Shown here piece after piece: positions 28,029 to 37,298 of a DNA stretch of 64,000 bases. The notes under the pieces are model-generated. The model did no database searches. It was not told the origin of the DNA and saw only the letters and a program-made list of their open reading frames with translations. The position numbers and the translations under genes were made by a program. This stretch comes from Acidovorax sp. GBBC 1281 (GTDB lineage: Bacteria; Pseudomonadota; Gammaproteobacteria; Burkholderiales; Burkholderiaceae_C): assembly GCF_028473645.1 (NCBI RefSeq), contig NZ_CP097269.1, positions 2,126,001 through 2,190,000 of the forward strand, written 5' to 3'. How positions within the stretch are numbered: position 1 is the first letter of the stretch; each line of letters begins with the position of its first letter.

Positions 28029-29240
28029 ATGATCATCACCAGCCTGCTCGACACCGATCTCTACAAGTTCACCATGATGCAGGTGGTGCTGCACCAGTTT
28101 CCCGGCGCGCAGGTGGAGTACCGCTTTCGCTGCCGCAACCCCGGCGTGCAACTGGTGCCTTTCGTCAACGAGATCCGCGAGGAGATCCGCTCGCTGTGCA
28201 GCCTGCATTTCCAGGATGCCGAGCTGGCCTACCTGCGGTCCATGCGCTTCATCAAGAGCGACTTCGTGGACTTTCTCGGGCTCTTCCGGCTCAACGAAAA
28301 GTACATCACCGTGAGCCCGCTGCCCTCGGGCGAGATCGACATCACCATCACCGGGCCGTGGCTGCACACCATCCTGTTCGAGGTGCCGGTGCTGGCCATC
28401 GTGAACGAGGTGTACTTCCGCAACACGCAGAAGGTGCCCGACTTTCCCGAAGGCCGCCGCCGGCTCGACGCCAAGATCGCCCTGCTGCAGGCCGATGGCC
28501 TGGGCGACCTCAAGATCGCCGACTACGGCACGCGCCGCCGCTTCAGCCGCGCCTGGCACGAAGAGGTGCTGCGCGTGCTGTGCGCGCGCCTGGGCACGGG
28601 GGAGCGCCGCACGACGGGCGCGCCTTCGGGGCCGGGTCAGTTCGCCGGCACGAGCAACGTGCTCTATGCCATGAAGCTCGGCGTGACGCCCCTGGGCACC
28701 ATGGCGCACGAGTACCTGCAGGCCTGCCAGGCGCTGGGCCCGCGCCTGCGCGACAGCCAGATCTTCGGCTTCGAGATGTGGGCCAAGGAGTACCGCGGCG
28801 ACCTGGGCATCGCGCTGTCGGACGTGTACGGCATGAGCGCCTTCCTGCGCGACTTCGATCTGTATTTCTGCAAGCTCTTCGACGGCGCGCGCCACGACAG
28901 CGGCGACCCGTTCGCCTGGGGCGAGCGCCTGCTCGACCACTACCGCCGCAACCGGGTCGATCCGCTGACCAAGACGCTGATCTTCAGTGACGCCCTCACC
29001 GTGCCGCGCACCATCGAGCTGTACCAGCAGTTCCGCGGGCGCTGCCAGCTGGCCTTCGGGATCGGCACCAACCTCACCAACGACCTGGGCTGCGAGCCGC
29101 TGCAGGTCGTGATCAAGATGACGCGCTGCAACGGCCAGCCCGTGGCCAAGCTGTCCGACACCCCGGGCAAAGGCATGTGCGACGACGAGAAGTACCTGGC
29201 CTACCTGCGCCAGGTGTTCGAGATCCCGGCGCCGCAGTGA
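28029..29240 (+). CDS. pncB: Nicotinate phosphoribosyltransferase
   Basis: A 403-residue NAD-salvage enzyme joining nicotinate to PRPP with ATP. Family landmarks: [21 protein letters not shown] at the start, [41 protein letters not shown] (containing the autophosphorylated-His region) and [12 protein letters not shown] for phosphate binding. Length and order are normal for PncB. ATG 28029 is chosen because translation upstream has no family similarity. It starts a run of plus-strand genes. Confidence 0.95.
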   Translation: MIITSLLDTDLYKFTMMQVVLHQFPGAQVEYRFRCRNPGVQLVPFVNEIREEIRSLCSLHFQDAELAYLRSMRFIKSDFVDFLGLFRLNEKYITVSPLPSGEIDITITGPWLHTILFEVPVLAIVNEVYFRNTQKVPDFPEGRRRLDAKIALLQADGLGDLKIADYGTRRRFSRAWHEEVLRVLCARLGTGERRTTGAPSGPGQFAGTSNVLYAMKLGVTPLGTMAHEYLQACQALGPRLRDSQIFGFEMWAKEYRGDLGIALSDVYGMSAFLRDFDLYFCKLFDGARHDSGDPFAWGERLLDHYRRNRVDPLTKTLIFSDALTVPRTIELYQQFRGRCQLAFGIGTNLTNDLGCEPLQVVIKMTRCNGQPVAKLSDTPGKGMCDDEKYLAYLRQVFEIPAPQ

Positions 29241-29332
29241 ACGCATCGACCCGCATGCAAAGCACCGGCCGGCCGGCGCGCGCTTCGATGGCAAACCACC
29301 ACACTGTCCCCACCCTGGAGGCCTCCGACGCC

Positions 29333-30763
29333 ATGCCCCTGTCTTTACCGATGTCCCGCGGCCTGCGTGGCTTGTTGCTGATCGCCACGGGCTTGCTGCC
29401 GGGCCTGGCGCGGGCCGCCGAGATCGACGGGAGCGCGCTGTCGGTGCTGTGGGGCGTGCCCTTCGCCGGGCTGTTGCTGTCGATTGCGCTGGTGCCGCTG
29501 TTCGCGCCCGTGTTCTGGCACCACCACTTCGGCAAGATCGCCGCCGCGTGGGCGCTGGCGTTCCTGCTGCCGTTCGCGGCGGTCTTCGGGGCCGGTGCGG
29601 CGGGCGTGAACCTGGTGCACGCGTTGCTGGCCGAATACCTGCCGTTCGTCATCCTGCTGGCGGCGCTGTTCACCGTGGCGGGGGGCATTCACATCCGCGG
29701 CAACCTGCATGGCGGCCCCGGGCTGAACACGGCCATCCTGGCCATCGGCGCGGTGCTGGCGAGCTTCATGGGGACGACGGGCGCATCGATGCTGCTGATC
29801 CGGCCGCTGGTGCGTGCCAACGACCACCGCAAGCACGTGGCGCACATCGTCGTGTTCTTCATCTTCATCGTCTCCAACGCCGGGGGCTCGCTCACGCCGC
29901 TGGGGGACCCGCCGCTGTTCCTGGGCTTTTTGAAGGGCGTGGATTTCTTCTGGACGGTCGGGCACATCCACCAGGAGACGCTGTTCCTGGTGGGTTCGCT
30001 GCTGGCGATCTTCTACGCGATCGACCGCTGGTTCCATGGCCGGCCGGGCGAGGCGGCACGGCCGGACCCCACGCCCGACACGCGGTCGATCGGCTTCGAC
30101 GGCCAGGTCAATTTCTGGCTGCTGGGCGCGGTGATCGCCCTGGTGCTGCTCAGCGGGTTCTGGAAGTCGCCGGTGGTGTGGAGCATCGCCGGCACGCCCG
30201 TGGGCCTGCCCGGGCTGGTGCGCGACGTGGGGCTGCTCGCGGTGGTGGGCGCCTCGCTGTGGCTCACGCCGCGCCAGGTGCACGCGGACAACCAGTTCGG
30301 CTGGGGCCCCATGCAGGAAGTGGCCAAGCTGTTCGCGGGCATCTTTCTCACCATCATCCCGGTCATCGCGATGCTCAAGGCGGGCACGCAGGGACCGTTC
30401 GGCGCCATCGTGGGGGCGGTGACCCGGCCCGACGGCACCCCCGATCCGGCCATGTACTTCTGGGCCACCGGCCTGCTGAGCGCGTTCCTGGACAACGCGC
30501 CGACCTACCTCGTGTTCTTCAACACCGCCGGCGGCGACCCGGCCGTGCTCATGACCACGCTCGCCCCGACGCTGGCCGCGATCTCGGCCGGCGCCGTGTT
30601 CATGGGCGCGGGCACCTACATCGGCAATGCGCCCAATCTCATGGTCAAGGCCATTGCCGAAGAGCGCGGCGTGAAGATGCCCAGCTTCTTCGGCTACATG
30701 CTCTGGTCGTGCGGCATCCTGCTGCCGCTGCTCGTCGCCATGACATTCCTCTGGTTTCGCTGA
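29333..30763 (+). CDS. NhaD-like sodium:proton antiporter
   Basis: A 476-residue membrane protein with about a dozen hydrophobic segments, of the ion-transporter superfamily (COG1055 group). Diagnostic stretches: FMGTTGASMLLIRPLVRAN, FIVSNAGGSLTPLGDPPLFLGFLKGV, FLDNAPTYLVFFNTAGG and MGAGTYIGNAPNLMVKAIAEERGVKMPSFFGYM. These are shared by NhaD antiporters. It would expel Na+ in exchange for protons. An alternative start at 29288 adds 15 residues, but a GGAG about 13 bases upstream and the hydrophobic N-terminus favour 29333. Confidence 0.87.
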   Translation: MPLSLPMSRGLRGLLLIATGLLPGLARAAEIDGSALSVLWGVPFAGLLLSIALVPLFAPVFWHHHFGKIAAAWALAFLLPFAAVFGAGAAGVNLVHALLAEYLPFVILLAALFTVAGGIHIRGNLHGGPGLNTAILAIGAVLASFMGTTGASMLLIRPLVRANDHRKHVAHIVVFFIFIVSNAGGSLTPLGDPPLFLGFLKGVDFFWTVGHIHQETLFLVGSLLAIFYAIDRWFHGRPGEAARPDPTPDTRSIGFDGQVNFWLLGAVIALVLLSGFWKSPVVWSIAGTPVGLPGLVRDVGLLAVVGASLWLTPRQVHADNQFGWGPMQEVAKLFAGIFLTIIPVIAMLKAGTQGPFGAIVGAVTRPDGTPDPAMYFWATGLLSAFLDNAPTYLVFFNTAGGDPAVLMTTLAPTLAAISAGAVFMGAGTYIGNAPNLMVKAIAEERGVKMPSFFGYMLWSCGILLPLLVAMTFLWFR

Positions 30764-30776
30764 AAGGTCCTGATCC

Positions 30777-31763
30777 ATGTCCAAGCCCCGCATCCTGGTC
30801 GCCCGCGCCATCTTTCCCGAGGTGGTCGAGCGGCTCTCGCAGCATTTCGAGGTCGAGGCCAATCCCGCCGATGCGGTCTGGTCGCCGGCCGAACTGGCCG
30901 AGCGCCTGCAGGACAAGGACGGCGCCCTGACCACCGGCAGCCAGCGCATCGACGCCGAGCTGCTGGCGCGCTGCCCGCGGCTGCGCATCGTGGCCAACAT
31001 GGCGGTGGGCTACAACAACTTCGACGTGAACGCGCTCACCGCGGCGGGCGTGCAGGGCACCAACACGCCCGACGTGCTGACCGAGACCACGGCGGACTTC
31101 GGCTTCGCGCTGCTCATGGCCACCGCGCGCCGCATGGCCGAGAGCGAGCACTATCTGCGGGCCGGCCAGTGGACGAAATGGAGCTACGACATGTTCGCCG
31201 GCTCCGACGTGCACGGCAGCACGCTCGGCATCCTGGGCATGGGCCGCATCGGCCAGGGCATCGCCCGGCGCGGCGCGCACGGCTTCGGCATGCAGGTGAT
31301 CTACCACAACCGCTCCCGCCTCTCGCCCGCACTGGAGGGCGAATGCGGCGCGCGCTACGTCTCCAAGGAAGAGCTGCTGCGCACGGCCGACCACCTCGTG
31401 CTGGTGCTGCCCTACACGGCCGAGTCGCACCACGCCATCGGCGCCGCCGAGCTGGCGCAGATGAAGCCGACCGCCACCCTGGTCAACATCGCGCGCGGCG
31501 GCATCGTGGACGACGCGGCGCTGGCGGCGGCGCTGCGCGACAAGCGCATCGCAGCGGCCGGGCTGGACGTGTTCAAGGGCGAGCCGCAGGTGCACCCGGA
31601 CCTGCTCACCGTGCCCAACGTGGTGCTGACCCCGCACATCGCCAGCGCCACCGTGCCCACGCGGCTGGCCATGGCCAACCTGGCGGCGGACAACCTGATC
31701 GCGTTCTTCGATGGCCGGGGCGCGCTGACGCCCGTCAACACGCCGGGCGAACGGCCGGTGTGA
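30777..31763 (+). CDS. D-2-hydroxyacid dehydrogenase (glyoxylate/hydroxypyruvate reductase type)
   Basis: A 328-residue NAD(P)-dependent enzyme. VANMAVGYNNFDVNALTAAGVQGTNTPDVLTETTADFGFALLMATARR and the Rossmann motif LGILGMGRIGQGIARRG are typical of GhrB. NIARGGIVDDAALAAAL supplies the substrate Arg and VVLTPHIASAT the catalytic His with its partner Glu earlier (FKGEPQ). It reduces glyoxylate or hydroxypyruvate. It starts 13 bases after the antiporter stop. Confidence 0.92.
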   Translation: MSKPRILVARAIFPEVVERLSQHFEVEANPADAVWSPAELAERLQDKDGALTTGSQRIDAELLARCPRLRIVANMAVGYNNFDVNALTAAGVQGTNTPDVLTETTADFGFALLMATARRMAESEHYLRAGQWTKWSYDMFAGSDVHGSTLGILGMGRIGQGIARRGAHGFGMQVIYHNRSRLSPALEGECGARYVSKEELLRTADHLVLVLPYTAESHHAIGAAELAQMKPTATLVNIARGGIVDDAALAAALRDKRIAAAGLDVFKGEPQVHPDLLTVPNVVLTPHIASATVPTRLAMANLAADNLIAFFDGRGALTPVNTPGERPV

Positions 31764-31840
31764 CGGAGGCCGCCACGGCGCGGCCGTGCCGCGGTTTCGA
31801 GCCGAATTGGCCGCATGCCGGCGTTTTTCATGCCGGTGTA

Positions 31841-31857
31841 GCTATCAAATAAATAGC
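31841..31857. repeat. GCTA-N9-TAGC palindrome, copy 5
   Basis: GCTATCAAATAAATAGC lies 17 bases before the TTG start of rmuC and directly ahead of its AGGAG ribosome site. It is preceded by GCCGCATGCCGGCG rather than by the CTAGGGCAT module. A hairpin here would sit right at the rmuC ribosome site. Confidence 0.7.
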
Positions 31858-31874
31858 AAAAGGAGTGTCGGGTT

Positions 31875-33311
31875 TTGGAAATGTTCGCTGTCCTGGGTTT
31901 GCTGGTGCTGGTCGTCCTGATGCTGGGGGTGCTGCTGCTGCTGCGCAGCCCGCGCGCCGAACTGCCCCCCGAGTGGCTGATGCGCCTGCAGCGCCTGGAG
32001 GCCACGGCCCAGGCCACGCAGCTCGCGGTGGCCAAGAACGATGGCGCGCTGGAGGGCATGGCCCAGCAACTGCGCGGCTTCACGCAGACCATGCAGGGCA
32101 CGCTGGAGAGCGTGCGCCAGGCTGTGGACGAGCGGCTGGCCCAGGCGGTGCACGAGTCGCGCAGCGGCCGGGCGGAGCTGCTCGCGGCCTTCACCGCCTT
32201 CGAAGGCAAGCTGGAGCAGCGCCTGGCGCTGGGCCAGACCGATGCCGTCGCGGCGCGTCAGGAACTGGTGCAGGCGCTGGGCGCTTTCCGCGCCGAACTC
32301 ACGCAGACCGGCGAGGCCCTGCGCGGCGTGCTCAACGAGCGCCTGTCCGCCATCCAGGCCGACAACGCCGCCAAGCTGGAGGAGATGCGCCGCACCGTGG
32401 ACGAGAAGCTGCACGCCACGCTGGAGCAGCGCCTGGGCGAATCCTTCAAGCTGGTGAGCGACCGGCTGGAGCAGGTGCACAAGGGCCTGGGAGAGATGCA
32501 GACGCTGGCCGGCAGCGTGGGCGACCTCAAGCGCGTGATGACCAACGTGAAGACGCGCGGCACCTGGGGCGAGATGCAGCTGGGCGCCATCATCGAGAAC
32601 GTGCTCACCGTGGACCAGTTCGCGCGCAACGTGAAGGTCGTGCCTGGCAGCGACGACCTCGTGGAGTTCGCCATCCGGCTGCCGGGCCGGGGCGACGAGC
32701 AGCCCGTGTGGCTGCCCATCGACTCCAAGTACCCGGTGGAGCAGTACCAGCGCCTGCTGGACGCGCAGGACCTGGCCGACAAGGCGGCGGTGCTGTCCGC
32801 GGGCAACGCCTTCGAGACTTCCATCAAGGCCGAGGCGCGCAAGATCTTCGCCAAGTACGTGTCGCCGCCGCACACCACCGACTTCGCCGTGATGTACCTG
32901 CCCACCGAGGGCCTGTTCGCCGAGGTGATCCGCCGGCCCGGGCTGGTGGAGGCGCTGCAGAACGACTGCCGCGTGATGATCACCGGGCCCGCCAATCTGG
33001 CGGCCATGCTCAGCAGCCTGCAGATGGGCTTCAAGACGCTGGCGATCGAAAAGCGCTCCTCCGAGGTGTGGGGCCTGCTCGGCGCGGTGAAGACGGAGTT
33101 CTCCAAGTTCGGCGACGTGGTTGAGGCCACGCGCAAATCCATCGACGCGGCGGCCCGGCGGTTCGACGAGGTGGGCGTGCGCACGCGCGCCATCCAGCGC
33201 CAGCTGCGCGAGGTGCAGGCCCTGCCGGCCCCGGGGGCGGCGGTGCCCCTGGCGGGGGCGGGTGCCACGGATGGCGGCCTGCCGCCCACCACCGAAGACG
33301 AGGCCGTTTGA
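31875..33311 (+). CDS. rmuC: DNA recombination protein RmuC
   Basis: A 478-residue protein: one N-terminal membrane helix (FAVLGLLVLVVLMLGVLLLLR), a long coiled-coil region to about residue 210, then the RmuC nuclease-like domain with TRGTWGEMQLGAIIENVL, LPIDSKYPVEQYQRLLDA, YVSPPHTTDFAVMYLPTEGLFAEV and VMITGPANLAAMLSSLQMGFKTL. RmuC limits inversion at short inverted repeats. TTG 31875 is preferred because AGGAG (31861-31865) is ideally spaced; ATG 31881 is the alternative. The next gene starts 2 bases after the stop. Confidence 0.94.
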   Translation: MEMFAVLGLLVLVVLMLGVLLLLRSPRAELPPEWLMRLQRLEATAQATQLAVAKNDGALEGMAQQLRGFTQTMQGTLESVRQAVDERLAQAVHESRSGRAELLAAFTAFEGKLEQRLALGQTDAVAARQELVQALGAFRAELTQTGEALRGVLNERLSAIQADNAAKLEEMRRTVDEKLHATLEQRLGESFKLVSDRLEQVHKGLGEMQTLAGSVGDLKRVMTNVKTRGTWGEMQLGAIIENVLTVDQFARNVKVVPGSDDLVEFAIRLPGRGDEQPVWLPIDSKYPVEQYQRLLDAQDLADKAAVLSAGNAFETSIKAEARKIFAKYVSPPHTTDFAVMYLPTEGLFAEVIRRPGLVEALQNDCRVMITGPANLAAMLSSLQMGFKTLAIEKRSSEVWGLLGAVKTEFSKFGDVVEATRKSIDAAARRFDEVGVRTRAIQRQLREVQALPAPGAAVPLAGAGATDGGLPPTTEDEAV

Positions 33312-33312
33312 C

Positions 33313-34491
33313 ATGAACACCGCACTGGCCCGCCTGATCGCCGGACAGATCTGCATCCACACCTGCATGGCCGGCATGCGGCTGGCCGCGCCGCTGCTGG
33401 CCCTGCGCGAGGGCTACAGCGCGGCGGCGGTCGGCATCCTGCTCGCTCTGTTCGCGCTCACGCAGGTGTTCCTGGCGCTGCCAGCGGGACGCTATGCCGA
33501 CCGCCACGGCCTCAAGCGCCCGGTCGGCTATGCCGTGGTCGTGGCGGTGGTCGGGGCGGCCGGGGCGCTGGTGTGGCCGGTGTTTCCCATGCTGTGCCTG
33601 GCCGCGCTCATGACGGGCGGCGCCACGGGTGCCGCCACCATTGCCCTGCAGCGCCATGTGGGGCGCGCGGCGCACGACTCCACGCAGCTGCGCCAAGTGT
33701 TCAGCTGGCTGGCCATCGGCCCGGCCGTGTCCAACTTCGTCGGGCCGTTCTGCGCCGGGATGCTCATCGACCATGCCGGTCCCACGGCCGGCAGCACCGA
33801 GGGCTACCGCGCCGCCTTCGCGCTGATGGCCGTGCTGCCCATCGCCACCTGGTTCTGGGTGAGGGCCACCGTGGAACTGCCGCCCGTGATCGCGGCGGCC
33901 GGCGGCGTGCGCCCCCGGGCCTGGGACCTGCTGGCCGAGCCCGGCTTTCGCCGCCTGCTCATCGTGAACTGGCTGCTGTCGTCGTGCTGGGACGTGCACA
34001 CCTTCGTGGTGCCGCTGCTGGGCCACGAGCGGGGCCTGTCGGCGTCGGTGATCGGCACCATCCTGGGTGCGTTCGCCATTGCGGCGGCTGTGATCCGCGT
34101 GCTCATGCCCCTGGTGGCCGCGCATCTGCGCGAGGCGGTCGTGGTCACCTGGGCGATGGTCACCACAGCGGTGCTGTTCGCGGTGTACCCCTTGCTGCCC
34201 AACCCGTGGGCACTGGGCCTGTGTTCGGTGCTGATGGGTTTCGCGCTGGGATCGGTGCAGCCGATGATCATGAGCATGCTGCACCAGATCACGCCATCGC
34301 ATCGCCACGGCGAGGCGCTCGGCCTGCGGCTGATGGCCATCAATGGTTCGAGCGTGCTGATGCCGGTGCTGTTCGGATCAGCAGGGGCGCTGATCGGCGT
34401 GGCGGGGCTTTTCTGGGTCGTGGGTGCGGTGGTGGGCCTGGGGGGGCGTATAGCGTGGCGGATGGGGGATTCCGTTTCGGCGCATCACTGA
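33313..34491 (+). CDS. MFS transporter
   Basis: A 392-residue carrier with 12 likely membrane segments. LPAGRYADRHGLKRPVGY is the MFS loop 2-3 signature and QITPSHRHGEALGLRLMAIN the equivalent in the second half. The substrate is not deducible; drug/H+ antiporters are the closest style. It overlaps transcriptionally with rmuC (2-base gap). Its 3' end is the boundary to the lower-GC candidate effector region. Confidence 0.88.
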   Translation: MNTALARLIAGQICIHTCMAGMRLAAPLLALREGYSAAAVGILLALFALTQVFLALPAGRYADRHGLKRPVGYAVVVAVVGAAGALVWPVFPMLCLAALMTGGATGAATIALQRHVGRAAHDSTQLRQVFSWLAIGPAVSNFVGPFCAGMLIDHAGPTAGSTEGYRAAFALMAVLPIATWFWVRATVELPPVIAAAGGVRPRAWDLLAEPGFRRLLIVNWLLSSCWDVHTFVVPLLGHERGLSASVIGTILGAFAIAAAVIRVLMPLVAAHLREAVVVTWAMVTTAVLFAVYPLLPNPWALGLCSVLMGFALGSVQPMIMSMLHQITPSHRHGEALGLRLMAINGSSVLMPVLFGSAGALIGVAGLFWVVGAVVGLGGRIAWRMGDSVSAHH

Positions 34492-34530
34492 TTGCAAGAG
34501 GTTGAACGGTGCGCGTCCATCGCGCAGTGA

Positions 34531-34592
34531 TTCGCCGGACGCTGACAATCTTCGTTAACCCACCGGGTGGGTTGGAGTGCTTTTGCCATAGT
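34531..34592 (+). promoter_or_regulatory. HrpX-type PIP box and -10 element
   Basis: TTCGC (34531-34535), exactly 15 bases, TTCGT (34551-34555), then 31 bases and CATAGT (34587-34592). Both halves fit TTCGB, the spacing is exactly 15, and CATAGT fits YANNNT at the expected distance. The ATG at 34620 follows 27 bases later with GAGGA as ribosome site. This predicts HrpX control of the next gene. Confidence 0.82.
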
Positions 34593-34619
34593 TTCTCAAC
34601 GCAATACCCCGAGGAAACC

Positions 34620-35858
34620 ATGGTTCAAGTCAAGTCTCGCAACGCCGATATACCGTCTTCAAGCCGCAGCTCTGACGAGAAAGCCAGTTCATCTAAAAAA
34701 GAGAGCAGTTCCGCGTCTCTCTCGCGTGATGGGCAACTCAAGGATCTGCCAAGTCGCAATGCTTCCAGCCGCGCTGGCCAGTCAACATCTGCTCCCCGCG
34801 GACGTCTTCCTTCCGGCGCTTCGCAGGCGCCAGACCGCGCAACCCCTGCGTCTTCCTTGCTTGGGAGAGCCGCTGAGGTGGCAGGCGGAGCGCTGCATCT
34901 CTCGTGGAAAACTTATGTGGGGGTGGCCGCAGTGGCTGCCGGATACGGGGTTTTCAAGCAAGCCGGCACTGCGCAACCCAAGCCGTCAGGCCCCGGCCCA
35001 TTGGTCGACATGCCGACATTACATCAAGCGAAAGCTGAGGTCATGGACCGGCACGCGGCCTTCATCCCGGCTGATAGTGCGTGCCATGCGGTCGAACCCC
35101 AGGTGACTTCGAATTTGCCGAATGGCTATCGTGGCCTGGTCAGACGCCACAAGTCTGAGCCAACGAGTTTGTCGGTCAGGGAAGGACTGGCACGCGATGT
35201 CGGCATCCACACGGCCCGCCATGAATTCCTGCATTGCTTCAGCCATCCGAATTTCGTGAAGGGGCTGGCGGGTAGCCCTCATCAGAATTCCATTGACGAG
35301 GCGTTGACAGAGTATTTCGCCGATCAGTTTCCAGATCATCCCAACACGATGACGGTCGCCGATCAGCCGCTGTCCAACGGAAAAACCGGAGTGGCGGCAG
35401 CGGCTGAACTGGAACGCGCTGTCGGTAAAAAAACGCTACAGCGCGCCTATTTCCAAGGCGAGCCTCGTGCCATGGCCAAGGTCGTTGACGCCCTCGTGGA
35501 TATCTTTCCCAAAGAAACGACACCGATGGCCTGGATCAGCATCATGCGGTTCGATCAGCAACCTGCCAAGCAAGCGTTGGCGGAGTGTTTCATTGGCGCA
35601 GCGCTTCTGTACACCGACCGCATGCCCGAGGAAAAAGAACGATTGGTCGTTCCGGGTCATTTTCTGCCACTGAGACATTTTGCAGATATCACTCCATCGC
35701 AGGCAGCCTCCCTCAGACAGCAGGCTGAGGCGGCCCAAGCGCGGCATGGGCGCATCTTCGATCAGGCCTTTTGTAATTTCGAGCCAGCCCGGCAACGTGC
35801 CGCGATGGACAAGATCGCTCAGGAACTGCAAGCCCAGTGGCGGCCGGTTTTGGCCTGA
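34620..35858 (+). CDS. Candidate type III effector with HExxH zinc-protease motif
   Basis: A 412-residue protein. The first 50 residues contain 17 serines and are charged and disordered, as in type III secretion signals. Residues 91-113 are hydrophobic (LHLSWKTYVGVAAVAAGYGVF). HEFLH at 201-205 and Glu227/Glu231 in DEALTEYFADQF form a gluzincin-like zinc site, so peptidase activity is likely. Zinc-protease effectors of plant pathogens (HopH1/XopG, Ralstonia Rip36) share this kind of motif, but I cannot show homology. GC is below that of the neighbours, and a PIP box and -10 lie upstream. Start ATG 34620 follows GAGGA. Confidence 0.75.
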   Translation: MVQVKSRNADIPSSSRSSDEKASSSKKESSSASLSRDGQLKDLPSRNASSRAGQSTSAPRGRLPSGASQAPDRATPASSLLGRAAEVAGGALHLSWKTYVGVAAVAAGYGVFKQAGTAQPKPSGPGPLVDMPTLHQAKAEVMDRHAAFIPADSACHAVEPQVTSNLPNGYRGLVRRHKSEPTSLSVREGLARDVGIHTARHEFLHCFSHPNFVKGLAGSPHQNSIDEALTEYFADQFPDHPNTMTVADQPLSNGKTGVAAAAELERAVGKKTLQRAYFQGEPRAMAKVVDALVDIFPKETTPMAWISIMRFDQQPAKQALAECFIGAALLYTDRMPEEKERLVVPGHFLPLRHFADITPSQAASLRQQAEAAQARHGRIFDQAFCNFEPARQRAAMDKIAQELQAQWRPVLA

Positions 35859-35912
35859 CGCAGGACCCGTCCGTGCATTCGACAGCGAGGTTGCGTCGGG
35901 CCTGAACTGCCA

Positions 35913-36776
35913 TCAAAGCTTGTAGAACGCCTTGACGATGTTCCAGGCTTCCTGCGGATCGTCCGTGTAATGGAACAGCTTCAGGTCGGCAGCGGAGATG
36001 GTCCCTTGTTCCACCAGAGCGTCGAAGTTGACGACCTTTTTCCAGAAGTCGGTGCCGAACAGCACGATGGGCACCGGCTTGGCCTTGCCGGTCTGCACGA
36101 GGGTGAGTACCTCGAACAATTCGTCCAGCGTGCCGAAGCCGCCGGGGAATGCCACCAGGGCCTTGGCGCGCATCATGAAGTGCATCTTGCGCAGCGCGAA
36201 GTAGTGGAACTTGTAGCTCAGCGAGGGCGAGATGAAGCGGTTGCCGCTTTGCTCGTGGGGCAGGGCGATGTTCAGGCCCACGTTGAGCGCGCCGACGTCG
36301 TGCGCGCCGCGATTGGCGGCCTCCATGATGCCCGGCCCGCCGCCGGTGCACACGTAGATGCGGTCCGCCGGCTGCTGCTGTTCGCTGTGCTCAGCCACCA
36401 CGCGCGCGAACTGGCGCGCCAGGTCGTAGTAGCGGGCGTTGCGCACGGCGAGCCTGGCGCGTGCGATGCGGCTGTCGTCGCCGCTGGCCTCGGCATCGGC
36501 CAATTGCTGCTCGGCTTCGTCGGGGGCGATGAAGCGCGCGCTGCCGTACACCACCACGGTGTTCTCGATGCCCTGTGCGGTCTGGCCCAGATCGGGCTTG
36601 AGCATTTCGAGCTGGAAGCGGATGCCGCGCGTTTCGCGCCGCAGCAGGAATTCGGGGTCCGCAAACGCCAGCCGGTAGGCATCGGCGTGCAGCGGGTTGC
36701 CGTTCACGGCATGGTTGTTCAATTCGGCCCAGGCATTGGCCAGGCGGCTGTCGTTGAGTTCGGTATTGGAATCCAT
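35913..36776 (-). CDS. LOG-family protein (TIGR00730-type, possible cytokinin-activating phosphoribohydrolase)
   Basis: A 287-residue Rossmann protein with the LOG signature PGGFGTLDELFE and the upstream VCTGGGPGIMEAANRGAHDVG. LOG enzymes remove ribose 5-phosphate from nucleotide monophosphates; in plants and some bacteria this yields active cytokinin. The N-terminal 80 residues make it longer than minimal LOG proteins and match the larger bacterial subgroup of unknown substrate. It converges on the candidate effector gene and overlaps nothing. Confidence 0.88.
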   Translation of the reverse strand: MDSNTELNDSRLANAWAELNNHAVNGNPLHADAYRLAFADPEFLLRRETRGIRFQLEMLKPDLGQTAQGIENTVVVYGSARFIAPDEAEQQLADAEASGDDSRIARARLAVRNARYYDLARQFARVVAEHSEQQQPADRIYVCTGGGPGIMEAANRGAHDVGALNVGLNIALPHEQSGNRFISPSLSYKFHYFALRKMHFMMRAKALVAFPGGFGTLDELFEVLTLVQTGKAKPVPIVLFGTDFWKKVVNFDALVEQGTISAADLKLFHYTDDPQEAWNIVKAFYKL

Positions 36777-36795
36777 GGGGTGAGATTGTGGGGGC

Positions 36796-36822
36796 AAAAA
36801 AGAAGGGCCCGTTACCGGGCCG
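36796..36822 (-). terminator. Rho-independent terminator of crcB
   Basis: On the minus strand CGGCCCGGTAACGGGCCC is followed by TTCTTTTTTG: a six-pair stem, short loop and T-run starting about five bases after the crcB stop. Confidence 0.78.
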
Positions 36823-36826
36823 TCGG

Positions 36827-37207
36827 TCAGCGGGCCGCCCACCACAGGGCCGTGCGCATGCCGGCCCAGGTGAGGGTGAAGGAGCCGCCCACGTGCAAAA
36901 GCAGCGTGGCCAGCGCGATGCCGTAGCGCTGCTGCATCAGCATGGTGACGACTTCGGCAGAGAAGCTAGAGAAGGTGGTCAGGGTACCGAGAAAGCCGGT
37001 GATGATGAGCAGCCGCCAGGCCGGGTCGATGTCCGGCCGCTGGGTGAACACGGCGATGGCGATGCCGATCAGGTAGCCGCCGATGAGGTTCACCGCCAGC
37101 GTGCCCCAGGGCAGCAGGCCGCCAGGGTTGAGCCACAGGGCGAAGCCCCAGCGCAGCAGGGCGCCCAGGCAGGCGGCCAGGCAGATGACGGCGACGTGAA
37201 GCAGCAT
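36827..37207 (-). CDS. crcB: Fluoride channel CrcB/Fluc
   Basis: A 126-residue protein with four hydrophobic helices: ACLGALLRWGFALWL, TLAVNLIGGYLIGIAIAVF, ITGFLGTLTTFSSFSAEVVTML and a last helix. GALLRW, N in TLAVNLIGGY and GFLGTLTTFSSFS are the Fluc fingerprint (pore Phe box and Na+ site). It exports fluoride as a dual-topology dimer. I looked for a fluoride riboswitch in its leader and saw none. Confidence 0.93.
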   Translation of the reverse strand: MLLHVAVICLAACLGALLRWGFALWLNPGGLLPWGTLAVNLIGGYLIGIAIAVFTQRPDIDPAWRLLIITGFLGTLTTFSSFSAEVVTMLMQQRYGIALATLLLHVGGSFTLTWAGMRTALWWAAR

Positions 37208-37298
37208 GCCCCAAAGTATCGCAAAAACCCGGGGCCTCGCCGCCGAGGCGCTGTCATCCGTGGAGTGGCGGCGGCCAGCGGACCCAGCGGGCCAACGC

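Noticed and set aside
37208..37298. A fluoride riboswitch before crcB
   Set aside because: The leader is short and GC-rich, and I could not place the conserved pseudoknot segments.
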